Below the pieces are notes generated by a model, which ran no database searches, was not told the origin of the DNA, and saw only the letters and a list, made by a program, of their open reading frames with translations. From Ligula intestinalis (Eukaryota > Platyhelminthes > Cestoda > Diphyllobothriidea > Diphyllobothriidae): DNA of 64,000 bases. Shown in pieces: positions 32,455 through 45,200 of the stretch (its first letter is position 1; every line of letters begins with the position of its first letter). The stretch lies in contig JAYGXS010000001.1 of NCBI GenBank assembly GCA_036362985.1, forward strand, positions 37,949,735 through 38,013,734, given 5' to 3'. Made by a program: the position numbers and the translations under genes.

Positions 32455-32700
32455 ATTAGCCGTAGTGGGTTAGAGCGTTTACATTTTAACCAACGGGCTG
32501 CGGGTTAGAACCTTTGGTTCCGCAACGATCGAGTCGTCTTCTTCTCAAGTACTTCCTGGGACTCGCATGTTCGCTTGTATTGACAGGGTTGGGCATGGCT
32601 GACTGGCTGATTACGGCTAGCGAGCCAGAAATGAACATTCCAGTCTCCCTTGTCTTTATCGGTAGTGTTCCTCTGTCTCTGCACCAATACAAATATCTCC
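32455..32700 (+). repeat. SINE-like repeat C with tRNA-like head
   Basis: The head at 32463-32515 has GTGGGTTAGAGCG (A-box-like) and GCGGGTTAGAACC (B-box-like). The body (GGGTTGGGCATGGCTGACTG, AGCCAGAAATGAACATTCCA, GTCTTTATCGG) matches the other copies. Inserted between them, 32527-32585 is shared with the outer flank of repeat E. Confidence 0.65.
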
Positions 32701-32714
32701 CAATCTAACCCAAC

Positions 32715-32900
32715 AAGGCCACCGGCCCATGGCTCAACGGTTGGAGCGTTAGACTCTGATCAAAAGGTCGCGATTTGGAGCCTCGGACGGCGCAGCACGT
32801 GAGGTTGGGTATAACAGACTGATGATGGCTAATGAGCCAGAAATTTACATTCTAGTCTCACTCATCTTTGCCGGCAATGCTTGTCTGCCTACACTATTAG
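32715..32900 (+). repeat. tRNA-derived SINE, best-preserved head
   Basis: The head TGGCTCAACGGTTGGAGCG fits a tRNA A box (TGGCTCAACGG matches TRGYNNARNNG), followed by GGTCGCGATTTGGAGCC in the B-box position. The body GGTTGGGTATAACAGACTGA, GGCTAATGAGCCAGAAAT, CATCTTTGCCGGCAATG continues it. Confidence 0.7.
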
Positions 32901-33004
32901 CCGCTGTGCGGCTGGTGGCAGGGCTCGAGAGTAAGACCTCAGACACGACGGGATGAGTGAGTCGCTTAACCGATCCGTGAGCGCCCATCTACCATGATAT
33001 TTTC

Positions 33005-33660
33005 ATTTGCCGCAAACGACGAGAATCACCACTGTCCCCGGAACATCGCGTCAGATTTCTTCTGATGAAGCAGATTTTCACTGCGCCTACCTGACTCTTC
33101 CCAAACCTGCCATATTTCAGCAACAAAACTGTTAAAAACCACGCGGTTGCAGTTGCTGACGAGATTGAGGCCGTGTCTACACTTTCCGCACGCTTATTTG
33201 TGCTTGTTTCGGCTATGATCATGCCTGATCTAGCCGGCCTCAAAGATGTCACGAAAGGTACCTCTCAATGCGTGACAATTGGTGGCAGCGGATCTGGAAA
33301 GCTCCACCCTGTCCCTTCTCCAGCGACAGAGGTGGAAGATAAAAGGTCCAAGAACTGCTTCCATGTCTTGATGGACGGTGTCGAGCCAAGTCTTCAGCTG
33401 CCCTCCTCTTCGCCGCTTCCAGATGGGCAGCTGTGCCGGGTTGAGGGCAGCATAACTAAGCTCGTGGGGCGGACGACGGAGAACGTGTCCAAACCACCTC
33501 AGTAGCCTTTCTTGAATGGCCTGAGATAGCCTCGTGATACGATTGCAGCGGGTGTGGACTGTGTCATTCGAGATGAAGTCTATATACTTAACTCGCAGGA
33601 TCGTCCTCAGGCACCGGTGGTCAAATACCTCCAGTCTTCGCACATGCGCTGATCCCAATG
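33005..33660 (-). mobile_element. 3' tail of an APE-type LINE (family 4)
   Basis: The minus-strand frame 33658-33230 reads as the C-terminus of a flatworm APE-type LINE: RRLEVFDHRCLRTILRVKY, then NRITRLSQAIQERLLRWFGH, then RRGGQLKTWLDTVHQDME. It ends with a stop at 33230. The following 200 bp are presumed 3' UTR. The RT and endonuclease are absent, so it is a heavily 5'-truncated insertion. The frame itself is intact, suggesting a fairly young copy. Confidence 0.8.
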
Positions 33661-35899
33661 CTAACAGTTAGAGGACCTTTGATTTCGTTTAACTGAGAGA
33701 GAGCCGTAAGTTTCAAGGTAGGCAGATATTACAATCAGCCTGTCAGTCGGACCCAGTTGCGTATCGTCGATAGACAACTTTCAAAACCATGATAATAGGT
33801 AAGGTGGGGGAGGAGGGTTATTTCTCGTAAATTTCTAGTTCCTTGACGATTCGCCCTGTAACCCATTTGGTATCAAACGACTAAGAACTTTGGACAGGCA
33901 AATATGGCTATCTGTAAAATTGCAGGCCTGCTCTTCGTTTACTCCGGCGCCTAAGAACGAACATGCGAGCATGCTAATGAACGCTTTCGTGGTGGTCAGA
34001 CATGGCAATACCAGCCCAGCAGAGGCCGTGACCTGAAACGTTACCGAGGGGTGAATTCGCTTGGCCAAATGTATGCTTAAGTGTCTAAGGCTGGGTTCAG
34101 TGGTAGCAAACTAAATCTCACGCGCGCCCGCGTGCACACACTCAACTCAGGGCATTATGACTCGTCGACCACTTCAAAAGAATCGTCTCGTCTTTCCTGC
34201 TAAATCTGTTATACCAGTGGTTCCGGCCGGTGAGGAAGAAAAAGGGTGAGGTTTTTATTGTGCAAGTCTTTCCCATTATGGTTGAATTCACGTCTAGACC
34301 ACGTCTTCGCCATTGATCGTTTGTGTTTATTCAGTGACGGCTGACACACTTCTATCCTAAGAACCAGTGCTGAGAGAGAGAGGAATGCTTGATTCAGAAG
34401 GGAATATCCAAAATATTCAGCAAAAATGACTCCATTTTAGGAGAGCAAAGGATAAGATAGATAAGGGGTCAAAGGTCAAATGTCATATAATACTCAAAAG
34501 TAAAGGTTCACTGCATATCCACATCAATTATGGAGACAGGTCGGATTTCAACTTCTCAATTTCCGCTTCCTCACACGCGAGGTAGCTTGCTAGGAATGGG
34601 AGTACAGGGTGGTGATATGCCGATGTACGGCAAAGCATACGACGGAAGCCTGGGCGCATTGGGCGGGAAGACTTCGCAGCCAGTAGTTCAGAGTGGAGAG
34701 GCTGAGCAACCTCACTGAGGATGTGACCAGCAAATTGATTGACCGTTTTAAAGTAGCGCTGTAATATAATGTCAGCTAAAAAAATATAGGAAACACCGGC
34801 AGCTGAAGAGAGCATTCAGAGGATACGTTTAAGAGTGACCAGGTATTTTTTAAGTAAAGCTGGAAAAATATCTGGAGAGCAGGAAACTATGGGGGGGGGG
34901 AGAATGCAGGCATCTATAAATTGCCAGAGTAGGGCTTGTGGTGTACTACCTTATCGTTAGTTAACTTGGAGTAAGGGAGGGAGGCTAGCGAAGCAAATAC
35001 CGCATTCTCTCTTCACTCCTCGTGTTTAATGGAGAGACAAGCCAAGACAACTGAAGATTGGTCTGACCGCAGGGGCTGACAAGCCATTCGCTAACGCAAA
35101 CAATGTGTCACATTGATGGAAATCGGCCTAAATGCTACATGAGGCAGGAGTCATGGCAGCCTGACTCTCAGTCCTGAATTGGAAAGAGTTATCCTCCTGT
35201 CAGGTAACAGTCGCTCGGCTTATTAATTTTTTAGCTCTAGCCCCCATAAAATGTGTCCTGATGGGGAAAGGTCATGCAGGGTCGGCTTTACATTCATTTT
35301 CCGCCTCCCATCGTTTACCAGCGGCAATTTCGCGCGAAAGTCGGTCGCAGGTGTGATATCGCCATCGCGAAAGTCGCCGTGTCCACCGAATGATGAGGTG
35401 GACACAGGGCGGTGACTTGCGCATTTATTATTTTATAGTAGACTTACGCAACGCCTGCAGCACACCCTCCCCCTCTTCCTCCCCCACCCGGTGACACGAT
35501 GCAGTCAAGATGAAGACCTGAGGTGTGGGCGCAGGGCGCGGTGAATTTCAAAGTTAAAAACAGACCGCACAACACATACGGCCGGATAACTCCTTCGTGC
35601 ACCATAGTACATCAGGGGAATAAATGTGCATATACTGCTAGGTGACGTGGCATCGGCAATCCTGGAGAAAGTGAAACGGATCGCAGGCTTGCTGTCAGAA
35701 ATAGGTATTGTTAGAGTATGTGGCGGGGGATGTGCAGGAATTTAATAAATGTGGTCTATGGATATGTGTGTGTGTGTGTTCGCGCAACTAGAGCAATAAA
35801 TGTTGATGCAGTTTTGAAATCAATTTTATTGCAGCATCAGATGGCGGCGTATATGGTGTGTGCGAAGACCGAATATTTGTGTGTGTATCGTAGCCCTTG

Positions 35900-36190
35900 T
35901 TGAATCAAGGGTCCCCGCCGGAGTCCAAACTGGTTGTAGTTGGAAGACGGAGAAAAGCCGCAACCTCAACCGTTTTGAGCCAAAGGTCCGCGGGGGTGAG
36001 TTAGGTGAGTTGGGTGCGTAGCCGGGAAATGCAGACGAAAAGATGCTGACAGTCACACCGAAAGACACCGCAATCGGGATGGCTGTCAGATGTGGATGGG
36101 TCGAGCTGGTTTTGGTACTGACGAAGAAGCATTGAGTAGCCGCTGCGTAGTTGAGCCAAGGTACAGCGAGTGACCCTCAGCATTTGTTGA
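35900..36190 (-). mobile_element. 3' tail of a Jockey-like LINE (family 5)
   Basis: The minus strand from 36185 reads RVTRCTLAQLRSGYSMLLRQ, then DPSTSDSHPDCG and CQHLFVC, then (after one stop) PADLWLKTVEVAAFLRLP. This is the Cys/His-containing C-terminal end typical of Jockey-like ORF2. The 5' part is absent and one internal stop is present. Confidence 0.72.
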
Positions 36191-36199
36191 TCCGAGGCG

Positions 36200-36625
36200 G
36201 CAATCGGAGGTGGGTAGCTGCCAAAAGGACCGTTGGATGGTAGCTGAGTTTTGCTTCAAGAACGGCTCTCTGGTGAAGGCACTGGAAGCCTGTCATGATG
36301 ATAGAGCCATCAATGGGTATATCCGAAAGGCACGACATGACAGCTTCCTTGTGGAGAGCTCCAATAGACGGCCAAACGCTGTGGCTGGGTTCAGGAGCGT
36401 GGCAACGGGGGTGATTAGGATGGCTGGCTTGCGAACTGGTCCACCAAAACTGCTGACCTAAGAGTGCGTTGTGAAAGACTACCGGCAGGACAGAGGCCTC
36501 TGCATGATAGGCGACATTTTATAGCAACCCGTGATTGAGGGGAGGGCGACGTTCTATGTTCACTTTGTGTAGTGTGATCTGGTAAAGTGGCTATGATGGT
36601 GTATATAAAGGCTCCTAGAACTGAT
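36200..36625. other. Unassigned intronic stretch
   Basis: An 83-codon plus-strand frame (36210-36461) shows no recognised domain. It may be unidentified repeat sequence. Confidence 0.35.
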
Positions 36626-37199
36626 ACGGCAAAAGTAGCTTATGTAGTCCCCCTCATATACCCTAGTCCCAGCATTTGTCCTACGAAAACTTTGGTTATA
36701 GGGTTTTGGGGGTGGGGAAATACAATAGGCAGAGAAGAAAATTTTAAGAAGTTTAAAGTGAAAAAAAATTTAGTGGAATTTTTTTCCCTCAGCTACTGGG
36801 AGTAGGTTGTTTCGCATGTAAATTGAAGGTGTGCGCAGCGCTTCGCGCTGCGGACTATAATAATCTAATTTCAGAGCGGTGAGTCGGATCTCAGGTAAGT
36901 TGAAGTAGACGACCTCCTGACCACTTTTTCTATTTTTCGGGGATTTCAAAAAACCTGCAATTTGATCATCGGGTTTTTCCACAACACGTTAAACGATAAT
37001 ACAGATTAGGAAAGTCTACAGATATAAATTAAAAACACTTCTAGCTACAATAAAATTAAAATGGATTTAGCAGTTGTTAAATCATAATCCACTGCATGTC
37101 CTAATTTTCCAACCACAAAGCCCTCTAACTGCTGTTTTCGTAGTACAACCTGCTGGTAGTAGAGGTATATGAGGGGGACTGCATGAGCTAATGCTGCCG
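36626..37199. mobile_element. 574-bp element with about 85-bp terminal inverted repeats
   Basis: The left arm from 36626 (CGGCAAAAGTAGC, then GTAGTCCCCCTCATATACC and CCTACGAAAAC) is mirrored by 37105-37199 (GTTTTCGTAGTAC, GTATATGAGGGGGACTGCAT, GCTGCCGG). Between the arms is AT-rich DNA with a perfect 8-bp GC hairpin (CGCAGCGC/GCGCTGCG) near 36835-36853. No transposase is seen and no target duplication was found. Confidence 0.75.
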
Positions 37200-37420
37200 G
37201 AGTCCGCTGTTATGGATACGCGTATGACCGATTAGACCTGTCTGGTAGCGTAGTCTCCTGAGGCTTTTTAAGCAGATGAGGTTTGCAAGGAAGATGAGCG
37301 GAAAAAATACAGACGGTTCGCCCATCGCAGTGCAATGGATTCGCAAGTGATCGACCCGGACTACATGTGGAGTAAACCCGTCATTTGAAAGTGGATGTAA
37401 ATGTTTCACCCGAAATACGT
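37200..37420 (-). mobile_element. Zinc-finger tail fragment of the LINE family seen at 60985-64000
   Basis: The minus-strand frame reads VVRVDHLRIHCTAMGEP, then RYQTGLIGHTRIHNSG, matching the finger-linker-finger pattern at the C-terminus of the large LINE at the right end (GLVGHLRIHRTETGE). The DNA word ATGGATTCGCAAGTGA is shared. It is diverged and truncated, and abuts the right end of the TIR element. Confidence 0.65.
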
Positions 37421-40400
37421 CCGTTTCAGCGGAATAACCGCGTAATGTCCACAGTTTGCCAACAGACAGTAATAAGAATAGAGATTTCGAATGATTCACC
37501 ATACTGACAACACCAGTACCAATTTAACGCCCAGATACGTTGGGCCTGAGTTTCCAATTCCTTGACTCCGTTTGACATCACCATTTGAATGAAGGTACGC
37601 AGGCACTTAATTCACACGCAAAGAATGCTTGTTCTCCGACAGATGTCAGTTCTTAAGAGATCCTTTGTCCATCAACAACCAGTCGGCTGGTGATTGACCT
37701 CCACTCACAGCTTTTATTGGGCTAGAGATGGATTAATTTACTAATTGAAAGAGTGTTCGTCAGTCGAATCGACTCTGTGATCACAATTCAAGTCACAGTT
37801 GATCGAAAATTGGATGAACATTTGTAGGTTTCTTGGGGACGGCTAAAAAGGCTCCGAGATATTCAGCAACAAAGCACCTTGTAAGCACTAATTATGGTTG
37901 ATCCGGGGTTGGCGCATAAGGTGCTCTTTCTTTCTACGACGCCCCTCAAATCTAGGGCCCAGAACCACGTTCGCACTTGGATCACGTAGTCAGCCTCAGG
38001 ATGCATTGGTATTGATGTCGTTTTGGGTGGTTCCTTCAGCTTTTTCTCGAACTGTAGTTCTCCTGACATTACTAACTGGGCTTCTAAACTATATATTGCT
38101 TATAGCGCCTGACAGCTAACCTGTTTCTCACATAACACAGCCGCTCCCTCGCCGTTTCTTATAATTTGCATGACTAGGGTTTCATATTATTTATTTCCTA
38201 CTCACAGCTAACTTCCAAAATGTTCTGACACAACCTACGAAAAGTTCTATCAAGGCTCCGTTAGCATCTAAATAAGAGGTCACGAATTTCGCTAACGCCG
38301 TTAAATCGTGCTAATTCAGTAGTTAGGGTTCCGAACTCTTTCGACGCTACAAAGTATTAGTTCAGTATAGTTCGGCATATGCACGAATAATAGGCATAAG
38401 CTTTGAAAATCCTAGTAAAAAGCGGTACAATATTTAACGAAAAATAAATACGTTACTATAAAGCTACTGGCTAATGCTTTGTCGTGCCGTCTCTGTGACT
38501 GCTTTTGAGACATTAATTAATCTCTCAAACCGACGGTTTACAACTAATAACGGTAAATAGATTTTCTGGAAAGCACATTTGCTCTCGCACATTGACATTT
38601 CGTTCAGACACCATTGGGTAGTGACTAGCCATACGTGTTTACCTTTGAGTTGTTTACCTACAGTTTGATGTCTTCTGCAATCCCGTTTGTTACTTGTTTC
38701 TGTCCGGGTCGTTATTTGATAGCGTATGAAGGACATTTTGTTGGTCTTCGACTACCGGGTGCCGATGTTCCTCCGCCGGTTGCATGCCTCTGAACATTTT
38801 ATGTTGCTGCTGCCATCTTTTGTGTCTAGTTTTTCCTATCTCCTATCCAGTAATTTAACTTTCCCTAAATAGCATATCTGGAGGGAATTTAAGTTTGGCC
38901 TGGTATTTGACTTCGAATAAAAATTATATTTCTCCTTGCTTTCAGAAAAAAACATTATTAGCCAGACGAGGGTGGTTAGAGGTAGTTTATGCGACTTTTG
39001 TCATGACAGAGTAATAGGAACGCCCTCTAATGCATGTAGTTTCGAGCTAGATTCCAAGGAAAGTAGATGAGGGTGTGCGTTGTTGTCAAGATTATGGTTA
39101 AGGGCAGAGTTAGGATTACGTTTTTGGGGTGACGATTAAGGTTTCTGTTGTGATTATGGCGCAGGACAAGGCTACAAGTACTTCAGGGGGGGAGGGGGGA
39201 GAACGTTCGTAAACCTCTGTCTTGTCAGAGACACCTGAGAATGGTTGAGCAGTCGATTAACATAGACCGAAGGATGAGCCCGAGTTTTTTAAGCCGTGCA
39301 CACCGTTTGACGCATCCCCAACTCTCCAACGATGGGCCTCGTGGCGTTGTTTGTTTGGCTAGGACGTTGCATTACTACGCGGGCGTATGCTTCGCAGGTA
39401 AAGAAAACCACTGCACTTTCCCTGGCCTTTGTCGGAACAATTTATCGAACAAACTCTTACTTACTTGACCACTCCCAGCTCCTTTATATCTGCACTGGAA
39501 GGTGAGCGTGAGGCTTATCTTGTATGCTACTTCGTCCTTTGAATTATTTTTTGAGTTGAGGAGAAGTTCTACGCAGTACACGATATTACGCACCTGGAAT
39601 CGTACCCTATCCTTTTAGAAACAACAACAACAACATGCTTTGAATCTATTTGCGTACATATTCTTCTGTTAATTGAATAAAGTCACACTCTTCTGGTCTT
39701 TGTACTGCGCAAGATGGGCAAAACAGTTCGGACAGTTTACCACCATATTTCTTCCTCCCTTCTCCTCCCGCCCATAACTCTCTCCTTGTGGCCAAAATTG
39801 GCGTGTCGCTTTCAAATTTCGTGTGGTTGACTTTCCGTGCGCCCGCCCGCCCACGCTGTCATGATAAGCTTCTACGCCTTTACGACCGCAGAAATGTCAT
39901 TATGGTTGCTACTCGGAGGCCGACTTGCGCAGATAACAGCGAACATAACCGAGCTGTCTCTCCGTTATCGGTTTGATAGTGAACTGTCGGCTTGGCCTGA
40001 CAGATCCTCAGCACTCCTGCGAGGGTTTTGAGGAAATGGCGGCCGGACTAGCAAGGCAGGAGAGGAAGGGTACACAGAACATTTAAATGTTTTTGTTGTA
40101 TGACAGGCTACATCGACACGCCTGCACCGGACGCAGATAGGCGCCCTCTGATTTCTGACCACTTTACTGTTGCCAACGTCTCTGTTTGGTGTCGAGATTC
40201 TCTGAGCGGGACCCAAACTAGGCATCATTTTGCTTAATGTGTACGTGTGTGGGGATCCCTCTGTACCACAGACGCCGATGACATCTCATTTTTACTGTCT
40301 CAGAGGTCTCCTGAGATCGCTTTGTGCTAGTATTATTCCAGGTTTTTGAAGGCATTTTTCTGTCTCCATGAGCTTGCATTTTTTGAGGTGAACTGTAGCA

Positions 40401-41195
40401 TTTGACCCCTACCTGATTTATCCTTTCTAAATACCTTTTAATTTCAGTATTCCGACAACAGTGTTTTGTTGATTTTGTGCCGTTTGTTCCCCATCTGTTG
40501 CTCTTACAGTAAATGCTGTCCAATTAAATGACAGGGATAATCAAAAATTACGTATCCCGGCGAGTGCCGCGTATTTGGTTCTCCTGTGGCATAGGAAAGT
40601 CCTCAGTCGCTACACTTACACAAAGGCTACCTTAACTTCCCTCGAAGTCGAGTTCCTTTTTTAGTGAATCCGACACTGAACATTAGGAATTATTGTCGGA
40701 AGTTCTGGTTATATAATAGCGCTCATCTACAAAGCCTCTTTTGTTCAGTCGAGCTAGCTGATTTTTCACTATTTTTATTGTCAGCTAGCATGCATAGGTG
40801 ATCCTACCAGTCAAATTCAGCTTTTAAGGCAGAGGACCCTCCATATGTTAATAAACTGAGGGCAAGAATTTCTGATTTCTTCTGTAGAAGTACCCTGGCT
40901 GATCCTAAGGGCTGAGGGGGATAACTTTTAAAATTCTGACTTCTGTCAGCGGAAAGTGGCCTGACAGTTAACTGAAATAATAGTGGTAGGCAATGCGATT
41001 ACGGACCCTTCCGTATTGCGTGTGGTCTTACGTTGAGTCCCCGGGGGAGTATGGCTATGACGCTTAGTGTTAGGAGTACAGTTGGGAGACGGAATGGACG
41101 ACACCCTAGAATTTTACACGAAGCCACCTGGGGTAAAAACGAGGGGAGGTACATATATCAGTTTACGACCGTAAAATTTCCGATGATCTATTAGT

Positions 41196-41262
41196 TCATT
41201 ACTACTACTTCTACTACTACTTTTATGACTACTGTTACCATTGCTACTACTACTACTACATT
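41196..41262. repeat. Imperfect (TAC)n/(ACT)n microsatellite
   Basis: Interrupted trinucleotide run of TAC/TTC/TGC units, 200 bp before a Robo exon. Confidence 0.8.
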
Positions 41263-41474
41263 CGTTTCCCGACCCCGGGTTTTGGCTCAGTCCAATGAAG
41301 ATAGTAAATTAGTCGGAATAGGGAATTACTCTCTTTTTTTGCCGACATCAAATCCCTACTAAGGGTCTCCATCTAGTATGAAATTTGTTTACCCTGCCTA
41401 AGCCTTTAAGCAGCACACCTATTTTTTTCTAGTGTTTTAAAATACCACTTCCGGTGCGTGCATTTCTTTTCCAG

Positions 41475-41853
41475 GCCGATGGTAAACCGGATTTCGCGCC
41501 CTCTACGACAGCAATTCCCACTACAAACCAACTGAACTATCTGGACGCAGTTTCCGCTTCACAGTCTCACTGGTCAGCTCACCCGACACAGCAGCAGCAG
41601 CAGCAGCAACAACAGCAGCGTCAACTCCAGCACCAGGGGGTGCTGCCACCGGTGCTAATGGTGAACTCCCAGTCCGCCAACATTCCCAACGTCGTCGCTG
41701 TGTCCACATCAATCCCCCCACCCCCGCCGTACCCTCCGCCACCCCTGCCCATGGGCGGCGGCGGCGGCGGCGGCGTGACCAGCGCCTCCGCTCCCTTCAC
41801 CGGAGAACAGTTTCGTCACCTCTCTGACGACGGCAGTCTGCCCAGCAGTGGAA
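41475..41853 (+). CDS. robo: Robo exon: Gln/Pro/Gly-rich cytoplasmic tail
   Basis: The acceptor TTCTTTTCCAG ends at 41474 and the phase matches the preceding exon. 126 codons plus one nucleotide are read to a likely donor GAA/GTGCGT at 41853/41854 (phase 1). The open frame continues into intron to 41900 with atypical residues, so the donor is inferred. Content: ADGKPDFAPST, a run of ten Gln from CAG/CAA codons, then TSIPPPPPYPPPPLP (about residues 81-92 of the exon), a run of seven Gly from GGC repeats, and a final FRHLSDDGSLPSSG. The polyproline resembles EVH1/profilin/SH3 ligands such as the CC2/CC3 motifs through which Robo recruits Ena and srGAP-type partners; that role is inferred. Assignment to Robo rests on strand, phase and composition matching the previous exon, not on a conserved domain. 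Confidence 0.75.
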
Positions 41854-42204
41854 GTGCGTTATCATGTTGTGTAATTTCTTTCTGGCTTTTTCCACTGTAG
41901 TGATGGTGTGGTCTTTTGTCGCTCTGACGAGGTCAGACATGAAAAGGCTCCTCGCGTTGCCGACCTGATGACTGCTATTACCACCACCACCACCCGTCGT
42001 CCTTCCTTTCACTGGAGACGCGCACATCTGACTAGGGCATCTCTGCTCTGCGATGGCCGACCCGTTTATGATCGCTGGCGAGGGCGAGATTGCGCGGTCG
42101 GCGTAGTCGTCTTAGGTCCGCGTGGGCGCGATTTCATGAGAGCTGGGGGGCGGTGAGGTGGCAAGTGGGAATTTATGACACTTCTTTTATTCAGATGTGT
42201 GCGC

Positions 42205-42223
42205 GCACACACACACACACACA
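42205..42223. repeat. (CA)n microsatellite
   Basis: Short dinucleotide run preceded by GTGTGCGCG. Confidence 0.9.
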
Positions 42224-45200
42224 GAAGCACACCAAATCACACATTGTGGAGGGCGGAGGGGGGATGGAAGGAAGGCCGCCGCTGTCGCATCTCCTTCACG
42301 CCCTAGCTCCTCACGCTTCCCGGGTCGCTTAAGGTCAGAAGCGGTCTTTATCGTCTAGGGGGGGGAGGAGGGGGCACAGATGGAAGAAACAGTTGCTTGC
42401 TAAGATGGTGTCATAGAGCGGAAGGATTGGGTTATGGCGCTGCTGGCTGATTAATACCGGAGTCCAGAATGTTGACTTCTAGTGGATCGCGAGCGCGTAC
42501 GCATGGTTTTAGCTTGGAAAGCCGAGGAAGCTACAGGTAAGTCATTTACTGACACATCCCAATAGTCGAATTTCAGATATTAAGGAAGTCCATTTGACAG
42601 GGGGAGGGGGTATTCGTTTAGCTGACAGCGCTCCGAACAGCACGGGCGGTGTACTACTAAACATACGCCAGCGAGGAGAAAAGCTGTCAAGTCATCATGC
42701 CAACTAGCCCTATCAGGAGTGAGGGCTTGGCCATCAGCCACTCAAATTTAGTCGTTCACGTAATTATTCCGCCGACCACAAATATTTGCCGTTAACGTCA
42801 CGCACTCGCGGATTCGAAAACGCTTTAGTTACCAGTAGACATACAGTAAGTGTTATCTATCTCATAAAAAGTGCCGAAATTAACGAAGGATTGCTAATCT
42901 CCGGCATAAACGAATGGAATAAAGCTTTGAATGGCTAGTAAACTATAGTAGGAATAAATCAGAGGGCTGCCCAACGGCAAACGTCTCCCAGCCGAAGTTT
43001 GTATGGGAATTCGTGGGCAAAGGATTAATGCTTGATTAAAGAGCAGATAATACGTGGTAAGTGCGCAGTATGAACTAAAGTAAAGCCGCTTGGACTTGTT
43101 TTGCTGAAATAAACATATGCGTAAAAACCATGCGAAATGGATAAAAAAATACCAATCGAAACTCCTCTTGGTCAGTAAAGGACGCCCATAACCGAAGAAA
43201 ACTAGAAGAACACCCCTATTGGTTAACAACACATCCCTATAGAGCAACTACATTATTAAAACAACTCATATCACCATCAGGCGACCTCACTATTTATTTC
43301 TATCTAAGCTACTTCTAGCCAACTAAAAACATAAAATGAATATTAAAAGTAATCTTCATTTGTTAAGGAGCTCTAATTTCTATAGAAAAGCGGAAAGCCT
43401 GTCCATGCCTGAAACCGATTAAATCAATTAGCACGAGTAGAATGGTGTTTGAAAATGATCCCTTGGCCCTAACTGCGATACGAAGTATGTTCATTAGCAA
43501 ACAGCCTCCAGTTTGAGTATAGATTTAAGCACAGCTTCACAACAAGTGGACGTATTTTTCCATTTTCACTTTGTTTGAGAGACGGTTGACTAAGGCAAAC
43601 GGGTTTTAGCTTGATTCTGCCGATTCAAACTTTCATAAGGTTTCCTATTGACACGCCGGTCAGTGACTAATAAATGTCAATATAATTGTCAGGTACAATC
43701 GTAAATATGCCATTTTTGCATGTTAAGAGATTTTTCTTTCCATCGCATTTCTTTATAGGTATTTTTGGTTTTTGAGTAGGATGCTTTTCAGCTCGTCCTT
43801 GAAATAGCGGTCCACACTGCACGATATTCATTGCTTTCAATCGATTACCCGTAAATGTAGATTCTGTTCTATGTGCTTATCAAAATTCTTAAAAGCATTT
43901 ACCGAAGTAGTGAGCTCTTGGACATTCTTTCTAATGCAGCTGGTCGTTTGGGTCATATTTGTAGAGTTGCCCAAACATAAAACTTAATCGTCGAGAAAAA
44001 TGAACGTCCGTCACTAAATTTGGTAAAGAATATGCCTTAGAGCAATTCAAAATTTTTCTCGAATAGGTTCCCCCTCAAAAAATATATTTTACTCATGTAT
44101 TTTGCTGACGGATGTTCGCGTGCTGTACCGTTTTGCCAGCTAAAGTCAGGATTTAAAAAATGGGACGTATGCCACCTTTTTTTACATTCCTGAAAGTTGG
44201 CGATTTGTTTCCTGTTCCAAATGAAAGACCTCACTTGCGTCTTTGTATTAGAGCCCTTTTCGCTCCACTTGTTTACTCATAGGCTCGTTTTACAAGTCTA
44301 TCCAGCACGCCTACGCGTCGCGCTACCTTTCCTCTCCCTTTCATTCCTGACGATAGGTTCATGCGTAAGACCAATGAACTCTTCCGGTGATCGGCTCTGC
44401 ATCCCCGTTTTTCAGCGCGATCAAACCGCGAGTTTTCACGAGCTAAAATCTCGCATAAGACGGAATCCTTTGGGAGCTGGGGGGGGGGGGGGTACGCTCA
44501 TTTTCTTCTTTCACATGCTGTTTTAGCGGAGCTCGCCTCCATCTTCGTTTCTGTGCTTCCTGCATTCAAGGTTTCCATTTTCGTCCACCCCCGCCCCCGG
44601 GCACCAAATACTATAGCTCTTTTCTACTAGTCAGAATTTATCCCTCTAGCCTGCGCACATGCTGACTTCTCTCCCCCCGCCTCTGTCGTCCCCTCGCTGC
44701 TGGAGGAGCCCAGCAAGCGTGACACATTCCCTGCGTAAACACGCTTGTGGGCAGAAAAAAATTAGGCATGCATGTTTTGGCAGGAAGAAAAAAGCATTGG
44801 GCTGACGCATTGCAGGCTAGATTCTGGTCGCAGCAGCAGTAGCAGCAGCAGTATTTATTGAAGCGTACACTCTCTCTCGAGCACGCAGTCGTATTCGCTA
44901 AGCTCCATGGTCAGGTATGCTGAACAGATGGACCCATCAGAGATTGAGCTGACAACGGTATTAACTATAAATATAGAAACTTTTTGCGTCTAGAGTTAGG
45001 TGACTGACCTCTAGGCATGTTCACCGAATTGCTGAAATGCACTCTCGATGAGGAAACGTTATTTACGTATGATTATAATCATCGATCTTCATCCTGCGGC
45101 GTATTGCCTTGGTAGTTCAGACAGAACGGGCTTTTGGCTTTTGAGGGCCCTTCTTTTTAGTCGCCGGGAAAAACCCTGCTCGGGACAATGCCTGCTTAAG

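Larger units (their letters stand above)
30849..41474 (+). other. Robo intron, 10.6 kb, phase 0
   Basis: Runs from GTATGC to TTTTCCAG. It holds a SINE cluster and MITE (31.3-32.9 kb), three LINE tails and a TIR element (listed). A run of 10 G at 34891-34900, a (TG)n at 35765-35781 and a TTAGGG-like G-strand stretch near 39060-39180 are visible. 33.7-35.8 and 37.5-41.2 kb otherwise show nothing recognisable. Confidence 0.8.

Noticed and set aside
32715..32790. Functional tRNA gene
   Set aside because: A and B boxes are recognisable, but the acceptor stem and anticodon arm are not, and the segment is attached to a SINE body.
36210..36461. 83-codon frame as a gene
   Set aside because: No domain, next to LINE debris; likely repeat or chance.
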